Shown: positions 1 through 8,345 of the stretch, one piece after another
How positions within the stretch are numbered: position 1 is the stretch's first letter
How the letters are laid out: the number at the start of each line of letters is the position of its first letter
From: Embleya hyalina
Lineage (GTDB): Bacteria; Actinomycetota; Actinomycetes; Streptomycetales; Streptomycetaceae
Assembly: GCF_003967355.1 (NCBI RefSeq)
Contig: NZ_BIFH01000013.1
Location: 740,651-804,650, forward strand
Length of the DNA stretch: 64,000 bases
Direction: 5' to 3'
Made by a program: the position numbers and the translations under genes
The notes under the pieces: generated by a model
The model's input: the letters and a program-made list of their open reading frames with translations, nothing else
Databases searched by the model: none
Told to the model about the DNA's origin: nothing

Positions 1-227
1 CCGACACATACCTCGCCGGCCCACTCCCGCACGTTGGCCAAGCTCCACGAAGCCGCCGCTCGGTCGCCGAGAACACCAGGGCGAAGCGCCGGTCGGAGCG
101 GATGTCTCGGCTGTCGACCCGGCCGTGTGGGCCATCCGGTCGCGGGCGGCGTCGGTGTCGGCGTGCCGCCGACCTCCGCCGCCCGTGACCGGTCCGGCCG
201 GCCCCGTGCCGGCCGGGGCGAGGTCGG

Positions 228-419
228 CTAGCCGGCGAAGCCGAAGGCGGCGTCGCCGTCGCCGACGAAGAAGAAGTCGCCGTGGTGGCCGCCCTCGCCG
301 AACGCGACGACGGTCTCGGATACCTCGCCGCCGAACGCGTCGGCCTGTGCGGTCCCGGCACCGGCGATCGCGGTGATCCCGGTCAGGACGACGGCCGCGA
401 CAAGGGTACGAATACGCAT
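228..419 (-). CDS. Small secreted protein (63 aa), function unknown
   Basis: The start is set by AGGAGA a few bases upstream of ATG at 419; the longer reading frame upstream has no ribosome binding site. Residues 1-26 form a Sec signal peptide: MRIR, a hydrophobic stretch (TLVAAVVLTGITAIAGAG), then TAQADA with likely cleavage after AQA or ADA. The mature part is only about 37 residues, rich in Gly, Phe and Asp (for example HHGDFFFVGDGDAAFGF). Exported micro-proteins of this kind are common in Streptomyces and mostly uncharacterised. I recognise no domain. A cell-wall-associated or secreted role is inferred from the signal peptide only. Confidence 0.65.
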   Translation of the reverse strand: MRIRTLVAAVVLTGITAIAGAGTAQADAFGGEVSETVVAFGEGGHHGDFFFVGDGDAAFGFAG

Positions 420-1045
420 GATCTCTCCTATGGTTCGTGTTCGGATCTCAAGGACGATCACACCCGCCAACACCTGCCGAACCCCCGCATTGACCCGAAC
501 GGGGGCCGTGTCGCCGTCGATCCCGGTGAACCCACACCGACACCTCGACCGTCGCGCACACGGGCACCGGACCGCTCCCGGTGGTCACCCGCACGCCCGG
601 CGGCCCGACGTCCTCCGGCCCGCCGAACGCGGTCACGATCGGGCACGCGGCACCTCGAGGCGTCCGAGCCGGGTCCGGAGCGCCGCCGCTGCGCCGAGCG
701 CGATCGTCCAACGCCCGTTCCCCCGCGTGCGCTTCGGTCGACGGTGGTGCCGAACTCGGCTTCGGCTCGGCGGAATTCGCGTTCGGCGGCCACGACGTCC
801 CCGGCGTGGCCGCGACTCCCGGAGCGGTTGGCGCGTTCCGTCCGCCGGGCGGCGCATCGTGTCCCAGGATGCCCGCCCCGCGCGGAACTACGTTCGTTCC
901 GCAGCCGGGGAACGCCAGCCCGATCCCCGTCGACGTCCTGTCCGGGCGGCGCATGCGGAACACACCGGCACGCCCGGAGGCATCGCGCAACGTCCTTGCT
1001 GCGCAACGCCTTTCGCGCCAACGCGTCGTCCTCTGGAGATCCGCC
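420..1045. other. 626-base stretch with no supported gene
   Basis: This gap lies between the leftward secreted peptide and the rightward hydrolase. Open frames exist on both strands, but all have the Arg/Pro/Gly-rich composition of out-of-frame GC-rich DNA and lack ribosome binding sites. It should contain the divergent promoters for both neighbours; I could not place convincing -35/-10 boxes. Confidence 0.4.
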
Positions 1046-1894
1046 ATGTCCCGTGACCCCCACGGTCCGACCATCCACACGCACACGGCCTCGGAGGCCG
1101 GCCTGCTCGTCAACTCCTACCTGGTGGAGACCGACGAAGGCGTCGTGGTCGTCGACACCAACCTCCTCAACTCCGAGATCGCCGCACTCGTCGCCAAGGT
1201 CGACGCACTCGGCAAGCCGCTCCTCGGCGTTTTCGTCACCCACGCACACCCCGACCACTTCAACGGGGTCCACGCCCTCGTCGAGGGTCGCGACGTCCCC
1301 GTCTACGCCACCGAAGCCGTCGACCGCGTCATCCGCGACATCTCCGACGCCAAACGTGCCCAATGGGGACCCGTCTACGGCGACGAATGGCCCGCCGTCA
1401 CGGCCTTCCCCACCGTGCGGTTGAAGGACGGCGACCCCGTCACCCTCGACGGTGTCCGCTACACCGCCCGCGACCTCGGCCCCGCCGAAAGTCACGCGGA
1501 CAGCGTCTTCCTCGCCCGTGCCGACACCGCCGAGCAGGATGTGGCGTTCATCGGCGACCTGGCCTTCCACGGCACCCATTCCTACACCGCCGACGGTCAC
1601 GGAGCCCGGTGGCTGGAGGTCCTGGACACCCTCGCCACCGAACTCGTCGACGCCGCCGTACTCCTGCCCGGCCACGGCGCACCGACCGGCGTCGAAGTCC
1701 TCGCCGCACAGCGCGACTACCTGCTGTGCCACCGCGCCGAGGTCGCCCGCCTGGCCGACGGGAAGCCGTTCCTCACCGACGAGGCCAAGGAAGAGCTCAC
1801 CCGGGTCATGGAGAAGTACGCGCCGGACGCCCCGTTGTCCTGGATGATCGCCCTGGGTGCCGACGCCGTCGCGGCCGAACTCGCCGCGTCCTGA
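1046..1894 (+). CDS. Metallo-beta-lactamase-fold hydrolase
   Basis: This 282-residue protein starts at ATG 1046, where GGAG sits about 8 bases upstream; the open frame continues further left but without initiation signals or sensible composition. The metal-binding motif THAHPDH is clear (His66, His68, Asp70, His71), followed by an Asp in the GDLAF segment and a third-ligand His210 in PGHGAP. This is the standard dinuclear zinc site of MBL-fold hydrolases. Length and motif spacing fit the small quinoprotein/glyoxalase-II-like branch rather than a classical beta-lactamase. It has no signal peptide, so it is probably cytosolic. The substrate cannot be predicted. It converges on the AraC gene, with a hairpin between them. 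Confidence 0.85.
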   Translation: MSRDPHGPTIHTHTASEAGLLVNSYLVETDEGVVVVDTNLLNSEIAALVAKVDALGKPLLGVFVTHAHPDHFNGVHALVEGRDVPVYATEAVDRVIRDISDAKRAQWGPVYGDEWPAVTAFPTVRLKDGDPVTLDGVRYTARDLGPAESHADSVFLARADTAEQDVAFIGDLAFHGTHSYTADGHGARWLEVLDTLATELVDAAVLLPGHGAPTGVEVLAAQRDYLLCHRAEVARLADGKPFLTDEAKEELTRVMEKYAPDAPLSWMIALGADAVAAELAAS

Positions 1895-1940
1895 CGGGCG
1901 GCCGTCCCCCGCGACCGCACCACCCGCCCGCCGCGAACGC

Positions 1941-1967
1941 CCGCCGTACCGGTCCCCGGAACGGCGG
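1941..1967. terminator. Hairpin between convergent genes
   Basis: CCGCCGT (1941-1947) pairs with ACGGCGG (1961-1967), and inner CCGG/CCGG pairs leave a three-base loop. It lies in the 133-base gap between the converging hydrolase and AraC genes. There is no T-run, as is usual for actinomycete terminators. Confidence 0.45.
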
Positions 1968-2027
1968 CCCCGGCGCGGCCTCGGGACGCCGCGTGCCACG
2001 GCCGACGACCCGGCTCGGCCGGGCCGT

Positions 2028-3077
2028 TCAGCCCAACAGGGGTTCCGCGATGCCCGGCCCGGCCGGGTCGGGCCGGGCCCGCAGTGCCGACGGGTTCTCG
2101 CCCCGCCATCGGCGCACCGCCCGGCGGAGCGTGCGGGCGTCCGTGTAGCCCACGCGGGCGGCGATGGCCTGCTGCGGCAGATCGGTCTCCCGCAGCAGCT
2201 TCAACGCGCGCTCCTCGCGGGCGGCCGCGACCTCGCCGCGCCAGGTCGTCTCGTGCGCGGACAACCTGCGCTGCAGGCTGCGGCCGCTGATGTTCAGGCG
2301 GGCGGCGACCCGGTCGAGGGCGACCGCGTCGTCCCGGAACGCGGAGTCCAGGGCCGCGCGGAAGCGCTCCCGCCAGGTCGGCGTGGCGCGAGACGTCGCC
2401 ATGATGTGGTCCGCGTAGCCGCGTAGCACCTGGTCGAGGCCGGGCTGGAAGCCGGGCAGCGGACGCCGGACGTCGTCGAGCCGGAACGTCACGGAGTTGG
2501 CCGCCGCCTCGAACTCGATGTTCCGCGTACCGAAGTGCTCGGCGTGCCGGCGAACCCCGGCCGGGGCGCGATGCGTGAGGGTCACCTTCAGCGGGACCAG
2601 CGGCGTCCTGGTGGCCTCGCCCGCCCGGCGCAGGAACACGGCCAGCGTCATCAGGTCGAAGGCCTCGGCCACATCGGGGACGTCGACCCCGACGGACTGC
2701 CGCAGCGTGTAGAGCGAACCGTCCTCGATGCCCTCGATCCGCGTGTCCGCGTCGCCGACCACCCTCAAGTATTCCGCGGCGGTGGCGAACACCGTACGCA
2801 GATCGGGGCCGCAGGTGCTCAGGTAGTCCCACACCCCGAACGTCCCGATGCCGGCCGCGTCGGTGAGGCGCAGGGCGACGAAGGGACCGGATCCGGCCAC
2901 CACCAACTGCTCCCACAGCGCGACCGCCGACGTGGTCGGAACGCGTATCAGATCATCGCCGAGGTCCTCCGACGAAAGCCCCGGAAGTTCGTCGAACCGG
3001 TCGGAATCCCCACCCGAATCGCGCACAAGCGCGCGGAAGAACCGCGCACAGTGCGCCGAAACCGTCCATTCGTGCAC
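2028..3077 (-). CDS. AraC-family transcriptional regulator
   Basis: A protein of about 349 residues. The N-terminal two thirds resembles the arabinose-binding-type domain of AraC_binding_2/OruR-like regulators, with LxDAAGIGTFGVWDY near residue 90. The last ~100 residues form a double helix-turn-helix (ISGRSLQRRLSAHET, then QQAIAARVGYTDARTLRRA and a WRGENPSALR end). GTG at 3077 has AGGA about 10 bases upstream. A TTG at 3086 is possible but would sit directly against the AGGA, so I prefer the GTG. It is transcribed away from the MHS transporter and is a likely regulator of it. The effector is unknown. Confidence 0.88.
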   Translation of the reverse strand: MHEWTVSAHCARFFRALVRDSGGDSDRFDELPGLSSEDLGDDLIRVPTTSAVALWEQLVVAGSGPFVALRLTDAAGIGTFGVWDYLSTCGPDLRTVFATAAEYLRVVGDADTRIEGIEDGSLYTLRQSVGVDVPDVAEAFDLMTLAVFLRRAGEATRTPLVPLKVTLTHRAPAGVRRHAEHFGTRNIEFEAAANSVTFRLDDVRRPLPGFQPGLDQVLRGYADHIMATSRATPTWRERFRAALDSAFRDDAVALDRVAARLNISGRSLQRRLSAHETTWRGEVAAAREERALKLLRETDLPQQAIAARVGYTDARTLRRAVRRWRGENPSALRARPDPAGPGIAEPLLG

Positions 3078-3386
3078 GGTCGGCAATCCTAGATGCGGAT
3101 TCCGTCTCCCGCTGCGGAATCACGACCGAATCGCGCCACGACGAACGCGACACCGTCTTTCCGGCCGGCGACCCGCGCCCGTGGGCCGGCGAGGTCATGG
3201 TGCCCGAACCGTTTGCACCGGTGCCGGGGCGACGTCCGACGGGGCCTCCTTCTTCCGAAAATCCAAGGTTTGCCCGATCTTCAAGTAAATCAAGGCTTTT
3301 GTGAAAAATCCTGTGTCGCGCCACCTCTCCGGGGACCGCCTGCCCCAACCTGGAGCGCGGGGGTGGTCCGACGACGAAGGAGACAG

Positions 3387-4778
3387 GTGCGCGAGGAAGA
3401 CATCACGGTCGTCGACGCCAAGACCGTGGACACCGCGGTCAAGGCGACCATGCTCGGCAATGCCATGGAGTGGTACGACTTCGGCATCTACGCCTACATG
3501 GCGGTCACGATCGGCAAGGTGTTCTTTCCCTCGGGAAACGACACCGCGCAGACGTTGTCCTCGTTCGCGACCTTCGCCGCCGCCTTTCTGGTCCGACCGC
3601 TCGGAGGCTTCTTCTTCGGGCCGCTCGGCGACCGGATCGGGCGCAAGAAGGTGCTCGCGATCACCATGCTCATGATGGCGAGCGGCACGTTGTGCATCGG
3701 GCTGATCCCCGGCTACGGCACGATCGGCTTTCTCGCGCCGATCCTGCTCATCCTGTTCCGGATGCTCCAGGGATTCTCGGCGGGCGGCGAGTACGGCGGC
3801 GCGAGTACGTTCATCGCCGAGTACGCGCCCGACAAGAGACGCGGGTTCTACGGCAGCTTCCTGGAATTCGGCACGCTGATCGGGTACATCCTGGCGGCGA
3901 GCCTGGTCACCCTGCTGACGGCGGTGCTCGACGACCACGAGATGCGCACGTGGGGGTGGCGCATCCCGTTCCTGGTGGCCGGCCCGATCGGCGTGATCGG
4001 GCTGTACCTGCGGCTGCGGCTGGAGGAGTCGCCGGCGTTCGCGAAGGTGATGGAGCAGTCGGCGGAGACCGGGACGGACGCCGGGGTGAACGCGCACGGG
4101 AACGAGACGGTGCGCGAGTTCAAACGGATCTTCCTCGGCCAGCGGCGCGCGATGGTCATCTGCGTCGCGCTGGTCGCGGCGTACAACATCAACGACTACA
4201 TGCTGCTGTCCTACATGCCGACGTATCTCTCGGACACCCTCGGCTACGACGAGACGCACGGCCTGCTGCAGATCGTCGTGGTGATGATCGTGCTGCTCAC
4301 GGTGATCCATCCGCTCGGCGGGCTGACCGACCGGATCGGCCGCAAACCGGTGATCATCGCCGGGTGCGTGGGCTTCATGGTGCTGCCGATCCCGTGCTTC
4401 GCGCTGATCAAGCAGGGCGCCCTGGTACCGATCTTCATCGGCCTGCTGATCCTGGGCCTGGTTCTGGTCTGCTTTCTGGCCACGATGTCCGCCGCGCTGC
4501 CCGCGCTGTTCCCGACCGAGATCCGCTCCGGGGCGCTGTCCGTCGGGTTCAACATCTCGGTCTCGCTGTTCGGCGGCACCACCCCGTTCGTGGCCGAGGC
4601 GCTCGTCGACGGGACGGGCAACGACTACATGCCGGCCTTCTACATGATGCTCGCGGCGGCCGTCGGCCTGGTCGCCGCGCTCGCGATGACCGAGACGGCG
4701 CGCAAGCCGTTGATGGGTTCGCCACCGGCGGTGGAGACCGTCGAAGAGGCCCGTGAACTGATCGCCGCACAGCGATGA
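3387..4778 (+). CDS. MFS transporter, metabolite:H+ symporter (MHS/ProP-like) family
   Basis: This 463-residue integral membrane protein uses GTG 3387, set by GAAGGAGA at 3375-3382. The N-terminus MLGNAMEWYDFGIYAYMA is the hallmark of the MHS subfamily (ProP, ShiA, KgtP-like). It is followed by the MFS loop motif GDRIGRKKV and by RMLQGFSAGGEYGGA, which are typical of proton-coupled uptake of organic acids or betaine/proline. About twelve hydrophobic segments are visible, with a second GGLTDRIGRKPV loop in the C-terminal half. The substrate is probably a carboxylate or zwitterion and cannot be narrowed further. The divergent AraC gene suggests substrate-dependent control. An AT-richer patch at about 3262-3315 precedes it and probably holds its promoter. 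Confidence 0.88.
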   Translation: MREEDITVVDAKTVDTAVKATMLGNAMEWYDFGIYAYMAVTIGKVFFPSGNDTAQTLSSFATFAAAFLVRPLGGFFFGPLGDRIGRKKVLAITMLMMASGTLCIGLIPGYGTIGFLAPILLILFRMLQGFSAGGEYGGASTFIAEYAPDKRRGFYGSFLEFGTLIGYILAASLVTLLTAVLDDHEMRTWGWRIPFLVAGPIGVIGLYLRLRLEESPAFAKVMEQSAETGTDAGVNAHGNETVREFKRIFLGQRRAMVICVALVAAYNINDYMLLSYMPTYLSDTLGYDETHGLLQIVVVMIVLLTVIHPLGGLTDRIGRKPVIIAGCVGFMVLPIPCFALIKQGALVPIFIGLLILGLVLVCFLATMSAALPALFPTEIRSGALSVGFNISVSLFGGTTPFVAEALVDGTGNDYMPAFYMMLAAAVGLVAALAMTETARKPLMGSPPAVETVEEARELIAAQR

Positions 4779-4820
4779 CCGGGCCGGGATGTACCGAACC
4801 GCCGCATGGCGGACGGCGGA

Positions 4821-5759
4821 TCACCCGCGCTCCGAGGGCGTGGGCGAAGCCGCCGGTTGATCGACGTCGCGTCGACTCAGGCGGAGCTCCCGCAGGCGTG
4901 GCAGGTCGCGCACGGCCGGGTCCACGGCGCGTACCAGGGTCCAGCTGAGGTCGAGGTGCTCCAGGCCGACGAGGCGGGCCGTCTCCGGCGGAAGGGCTCG
5001 TACATCGCACCCGCTCAGGTCCAGGTACCGGAGCCGGGTCATGCGCCCGATGGCAGGCGGAACGTCGGTGAGGCCGCTCAGGGGGAGGATCAGTGTTTCG
5101 AGCGCGGTCAGGTCCCACAGGTCGACGGGTGGGGCGGACCACAGCCCGTCGTCGTCGCTGAGGATGCCGTTGTCGAGGTCGAGCCGGCGCAGCGCACGGA
5201 GGTTCCCGATGCCGTGCGGTAGTTCGTCGACCCGGCAGTCCGGCAGGGCCAGTTCGCGCAGTTCACCGAGTTCCCACAACGCGGCCGGGATCTTGCCGGA
5301 TTCCAGTGAAGCGCCGTTCAGCACCAGATGGCGCAGGGACGCGAGTCGGCCGAGTTCCACCGGGATGGCCTTCAGCGGCGCGGATGGGGCCTGGAGCACT
5401 TCCAGTCGGCGGAGCTCGCCGGTCGCGGCGGGCAGTTCGGCGAGTTCGCCGCTGGTGATGTTCAACTCGCGCAGCTGTACGAGGAGGCCGATCTCGGGCG
5501 GCAGGGCGGTGATCGGTGCGGAGATCTCCAAACGCTCCAGCCGCGTCAGCCGCGCGATCTCGGCGGGAATCTCGTGGAGGTGATCGGCATGCACGGAAAG
5601 GTGCCGCAGCCGCCGCAGGCGCCACAGCTCGTCCGGTAGTGCGGGCAGATCACACTCGTTGACGCGGACGACCTCGATGTCCGGTTCGGTGCGGGCCAGT
5701 TCGGCCGCCACCCTGTCGTACGCCCGCCGCTGCCAATCTCCCCAACCCACGGAACCCAC
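4821..5759 (-). CDS. Leucine-rich-repeat protein
   Basis: A 312-residue protein made almost entirely of about ten leucine-rich repeats of 22-24 residues. The recurring pattern is LxxLxxLxLxxxxLxxLPxxIGxL (for example LERLEISAPITALPPEIG and LRYLDLSGCDVRALPPE). This places it among bacterial LRR proteins that act as interaction scaffolds. There is no signal peptide, membrane segment or enzymatic domain, so it is cytosolic. The N-terminus (GWGDWQRRAYDRVAAELA) is a short helix before the repeats. GTG at 5759 or 5750 could start it, and neither has a strong ribosome binding site. It converges on the transporter, with a short CCGCC-GCAT-GGCGG hairpin (4799-4812) between them. Partner unknown. Confidence 0.82.
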   Translation of the reverse strand: MGSVGWGDWQRRAYDRVAAELARTEPDIEVVRVNECDLPALPDELWRLRRLRHLSVHADHLHEIPAEIARLTRLERLEISAPITALPPEIGLLVQLRELNITSGELAELPAATGELRRLEVLQAPSAPLKAIPVELGRLASLRHLVLNGASLESGKIPAALWELGELRELALPDCRVDELPHGIGNLRALRRLDLDNGILSDDDGLWSAPPVDLWDLTALETLILPLSGLTDVPPAIGRMTRLRYLDLSGCDVRALPPETARLVGLEHLDLSWTLVRAVDPAVRDLPRLRELRLSRRDVDQPAASPTPSERG

Positions 5760-5771
5760 CGTAGCGGCCGC

Positions 5772-6240
5772 GTGCGTTCCGATGTCGATCCGGGGGAGGC
5801 GCTGGCCGCACCGACGGCGAGAGGAGAGTGGTCGGCCGCAGACGTCGGCGGGGTCCGCGTCGAACGCGAGATCGTCCGGGACACCCTCGCCCGCGCGCTG
5901 GTCGACTGCGGCGAACACGTGCGCGCCGTCTCGCTGTTGCGCGATCAGCCACGAGGAACTCGCCGGCCCCGGCAACGGAGGCACCACCGGGGCCCGCGAG
6001 CAGGCGTTGCGCCGCCTCCTGAACGCCCTCGGCCGACCCGACGCCACGCCGGCCCGGGACCTGGCGATCCCGCCGACCCCGGACCCCGACCTGACGGTGG
6101 GTGCCTGGCGCGAGCACTTCACCGAAGCCCACCACCGCCTGCTCGAACGCCACCATCCCGATCTCTTCGTCCCCGACCTCGAGGCGCCCCTGGGCCCCGC
6201 CCGGACATACGTCCCCGCGCCCGCCGCGCCGGCGAGGTGA
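5772..6240 (+). pseudogene. Frameshifted hypothetical gene
   Basis: Two adjoining stretches look like real protein but sit in different frames. From GTG 5772 to about 5945 the frame reads as a soluble helical protein (ADVGGVRVEREIVRDTLARA, then LVDCGEHVRAVSLLRDQ). From about 5947 to the stop at 6240 the neighbouring frame continues as ISHEELAGPG, then REQALRRLLNALGRPD and WREHFTEAHHRLLERHHPDL. A single-base change near 5943 would join them into one protein of about 155 residues. I do not recognise the family. It could be a decayed gene or a sequencing error. There is no clear ribosome binding site. Confidence 0.35.
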
Positions 6241-6296
6241 GCGCGCTCCCCGGGCAGCGGCAGCGTGTCGAACCGCGCCCGCACCCATCCGTGAAT

Positions 6297-6316
6297 CTGA
6301 CTGACTTTTCAGTCAG
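6297..6316. promoter_or_regulatory. Perfect inverted repeat, TetR-type operator candidate
   Basis: CTGACTGA - CTTT - TCAGTCAG is a perfect 8-base inverted repeat with a 4-base centre. Its size and symmetry are typical of TetR-family operators. A -10-like TATGTG (6323-6328) follows directly, so a bound repressor would cover the promoter of the downstream deiminase gene (GTG at 6443). No tetR gene is visible in this window, so the regulator must lie elsewhere. Confidence 0.55.
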
Positions 6317-6442
6317 GTAGGCTATGTGGACCGGACCCGACGTCGATGCACGCGGCCTCGCGTGCGTGTGTCGCGGAGGGCCGCCGGGTATCGCGTCCCT
6401 CCCCGGGTGCGTCCGCATCGCCACGTCCGAACAGGAGACCTC

Positions 6443-7489
6443 GTGACCCACGGCAGTGGTGACCATTACCCCGACGGCCGCCATCGGGTGCCCGCGGACG
6501 AGGTGCCGCACGCGCGCACATGGATGTCGTGGCCGTGGCGCCGCGGCGTCTGGGGGCTGCGCCTGGGCAAGGTCCAGGAGGACATCGCGCTGATCGCCAG
6601 GACGATCGCGGAGTTCGAGCCGGTGGTCCTGTGCGCGCCCGACGACTACACGGCCCGGAAGGCGCGTTCCCGGTGCGGCTCCGGGGTGGAGGTGACGACC
6701 GACATCGCCGTCGACGACCTGTGGATGCGCGACATCGCCCCCGTGTTCCGCTACGACGGACGCGGCGGACTGGACGCGGTGGGCCTCAACTTCAACGGCT
6801 GGGGCGACAAACAGGTCCACGACGACGACGCCCTTGTCGCCGAGCACCTGGCCGGCCGGCTGGGCCTGCGGTATTCGCGCGCCGGCTTCGTCGGCGAGGG
6901 CGGCGCGGTGGAGACCGACGGCGACGGCACCGTCATGGCCACCGAGAGCAGCCTGGTCAACAAGAACCGCAACCGCGGCATGCGTCGGGACGAGATCGAG
7001 GACGCCGTGCTCCACGCCTACGGCGCGGAGCAGATGATCTGGCTCCCGGGGATCAAGGGCAAGGACATCACGGACGACCACGTCGACGTCACCTCCCGGT
7101 TCGTCCGGCCCGGCGTCGTGATGGTCCAACTGCCGCCACCGGACCGCAACGACGCCTGGGCACGGGACGCCCGCGAACAGTTCGCCATCCTGTCCGCAGC
7201 CACCGATGCCCGCGGTCGCCGGCTCCGGGTCGTCCCCGTGCACGGGCCCGACACCGTGCGCTCGTACAGCTCCTCGTTCGTCGACTCCTACCTCAACTTC
7301 CACGTCGTCAACGGCGGCGTGGTCACCGCCGGATTCGGTGACCACGCCAAGGACGCCGCCGCGAAGGAAGCGCTCGCCGAGGCGTTCCCCGGCCGCACGG
7401 TGGTCCAGATCGACGTCGACCGGCTGATGGCCGGAGGCGGCGGCATCCACTGCTCGACCATGCACGAACCGCTGCCCACCGCACGGTAG
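6443..7489 (+). CDS. Agmatine deiminase / peptidylarginine deiminase-type amidinohydrolase
   Basis: This 348-residue protein starts at GTG 6443 with AGGAGA at 6433-6438. It shows the agmatine deiminase (PAD_porph, guanidino-group-modifying) signatures: TWMSWPW near the N-terminus, WMRDIAPVF, the segment GEGGAVETDG, DDHVDVTSRF, and the C-terminal GGGGIHCSTMHEP with nucleophile Cys337. These enzymes hydrolyse agmatine to N-carbamoylputrescine and ammonia, or deiminate related guanidines. It stands alone, with no N-carbamoylputrescine amidohydrolase beside it, so its physiological substrate is uncertain. It is probably cytosolic. Control by a TetR-type repressor is suggested by the perfect operator-like repeat 127 bases upstream. 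Confidence 0.88.
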   Translation: MTHGSGDHYPDGRHRVPADEVPHARTWMSWPWRRGVWGLRLGKVQEDIALIARTIAEFEPVVLCAPDDYTARKARSRCGSGVEVTTDIAVDDLWMRDIAPVFRYDGRGGLDAVGLNFNGWGDKQVHDDDALVAEHLAGRLGLRYSRAGFVGEGGAVETDGDGTVMATESSLVNKNRNRGMRRDEIEDAVLHAYGAEQMIWLPGIKGKDITDDHVDVTSRFVRPGVVMVQLPPPDRNDAWARDAREQFAILSAATDARGRRLRVVPVHGPDTVRSYSSSFVDSYLNFHVVNGGVVTAGFGDHAKDAAAKEALAEAFPGRTVVQIDVDRLMAGGGGIHCSTMHEPLPTAR

Positions 7490-7520
7490 CCGGCACCCCG
7501 TACCGTCCGAAGACCCCCAC

Positions 7521-7537
7521 CCGGCGGCGAACGCCGG
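7521..7537 (+). terminator. Hairpin after the deiminase gene
   Basis: CCGGCG (7521-7526) and CGCCGG (7532-7537) form a 6-base GC stem with loop GCGAA, 32 bases past the deiminase stop codon. It is a plausible factor-assisted terminator with no T-run. Confidence 0.35.
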
Positions 7538-7568
7538 ACGAGGGGAGCCGCACACCGGGGGCAGGGCC

Positions 7569-7777
7569 GTCATCGACGGTGACCTCGCCGTCGGCGGCCG
7601 GGTGGACGCCGGAGGCGAATCGCACGCCGCCCGACCTTCGTCGCCGGCGGTCTCGACGTCGACGGGGAGTCCGCGTTCTCGGGGATGCCGAACGCCGACG
7701 CGCGGTTGTTCGATGACGACCGGACGTCGATCGCGGCCGACGTGCGGGTCCACGGGGCATTCCGCTCCGACTCGTGA
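7569..7777 (+). pseudogene. Remnant of a bactofilin-like beta-helix protein
   Basis: One frame from 7569 reads VIDGDLAVGGRVDAGGES; after about 7625 the neighbouring frame reads FVAGGLDVDGESAFSG, then TSIAADVRVHGAFRSDS and stops at 7777. The alternating V-x-G-x-L/V-x-V-x-G pattern resembles the short beta-helical repeats of bactofilins and other polymer-forming proteins. No start codon with a ribosome binding site is visible and the frame changes midway, so I read it as a decayed fragment. The rest of 7490-7956 holds only the hairpin at 7521 and no other gene. Confidence 0.3.
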
Positions 7778-7956
7778 CGGTCGCGGCCCGACGGCCGCCC
7801 CGCCGGTCCACGTGCCGGGGCGGGGGCGGCCGTCGGGCCGAGCCGCCCGGGGGACGAGGCCGAGCACCGCTCCGAGGCCATGATCGGCGCCGGTTGCCGA
7901 ACCGTGTGGTGGGTACGACGAGCACACATGCAACCGTTCGGTGATCGGAGCCACTC

Positions 7957-8187
7957 ATGGTCGTCATCGCAGTCCTGCTCGCCGCTCTCGCCGTCGTGGT
8001 CGTGGCGTTGACCGTGGTCGTGTCCCGACGCGCCGCGTGCCGCACGACCACGGTGGAGGGCCTGGCCACCGAACGCGCGCACACCGTGGACGCCCGCGCG
8101 GTGGGCGGTATCTGGGGTGTGCACGGCGCCGGCGCCGAGACCACCGCGGGCCTGACCGCCCCGGAGTCCACCCGCACCTTCCACTGA
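7957..8187 (+). CDS. Small single-pass membrane protein (76 aa)
   Basis: ATG 7957 follows GGAG within about 9 bases. Residues 2-22 (VVIAVLLAALAVVVVALTVV) form one transmembrane helix and are followed by basic residues (SRRAACR), which suggests the C-terminal ~50 residues are cytoplasmic. The tail (ERAHTVDARAVGGIWGVHG) has no recognisable domain. Composition and start signals make it credible as a gene. Function is unknown, and no partner is evident beside it. Confidence 0.5.
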   Translation: MVVIAVLLAALAVVVVALTVVVSRRAACRTTTVEGLATERAHTVDARAVGGIWGVHGAGAETTAGLTAPESTRTFH

Positions 8188-8345
8188 CCCTCGTACCGGA
8201 CGGGCCCGCCGGGGCGGCCGAATGCCGTCGCGCGTACCGCCGTCCGGGCGAAGCCTCCGCGCGTGGTCGGAATTCGGTGGGTGTCGACGGCGAGTATGGA
8301 GTTCCGCGCCGCGCGGGTCCGCAGTCGGTCTTCACGGGAGGTTCC

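Noticed and set aside
282-1424. Long plus-strand open frames across 282-1424 and 458-1999
   Set aside because: Arg/Pro/Ser-rich composition, no ribosome binding site, and overlap with the real hydrolase gene; these are GC-rich shadow frames.
3245-3315. AT-rich repeats (CAAGG-type) upstream of the MHS transporter as an operator
   Set aside because: The repeats are short and inexact; reported only as a probable promoter region.
3093-3386. N-terminal extension of the MHS transporter
   Set aside because: No ribosome binding site and no family similarity upstream of GTG 3387, which has GAAGGAGA.
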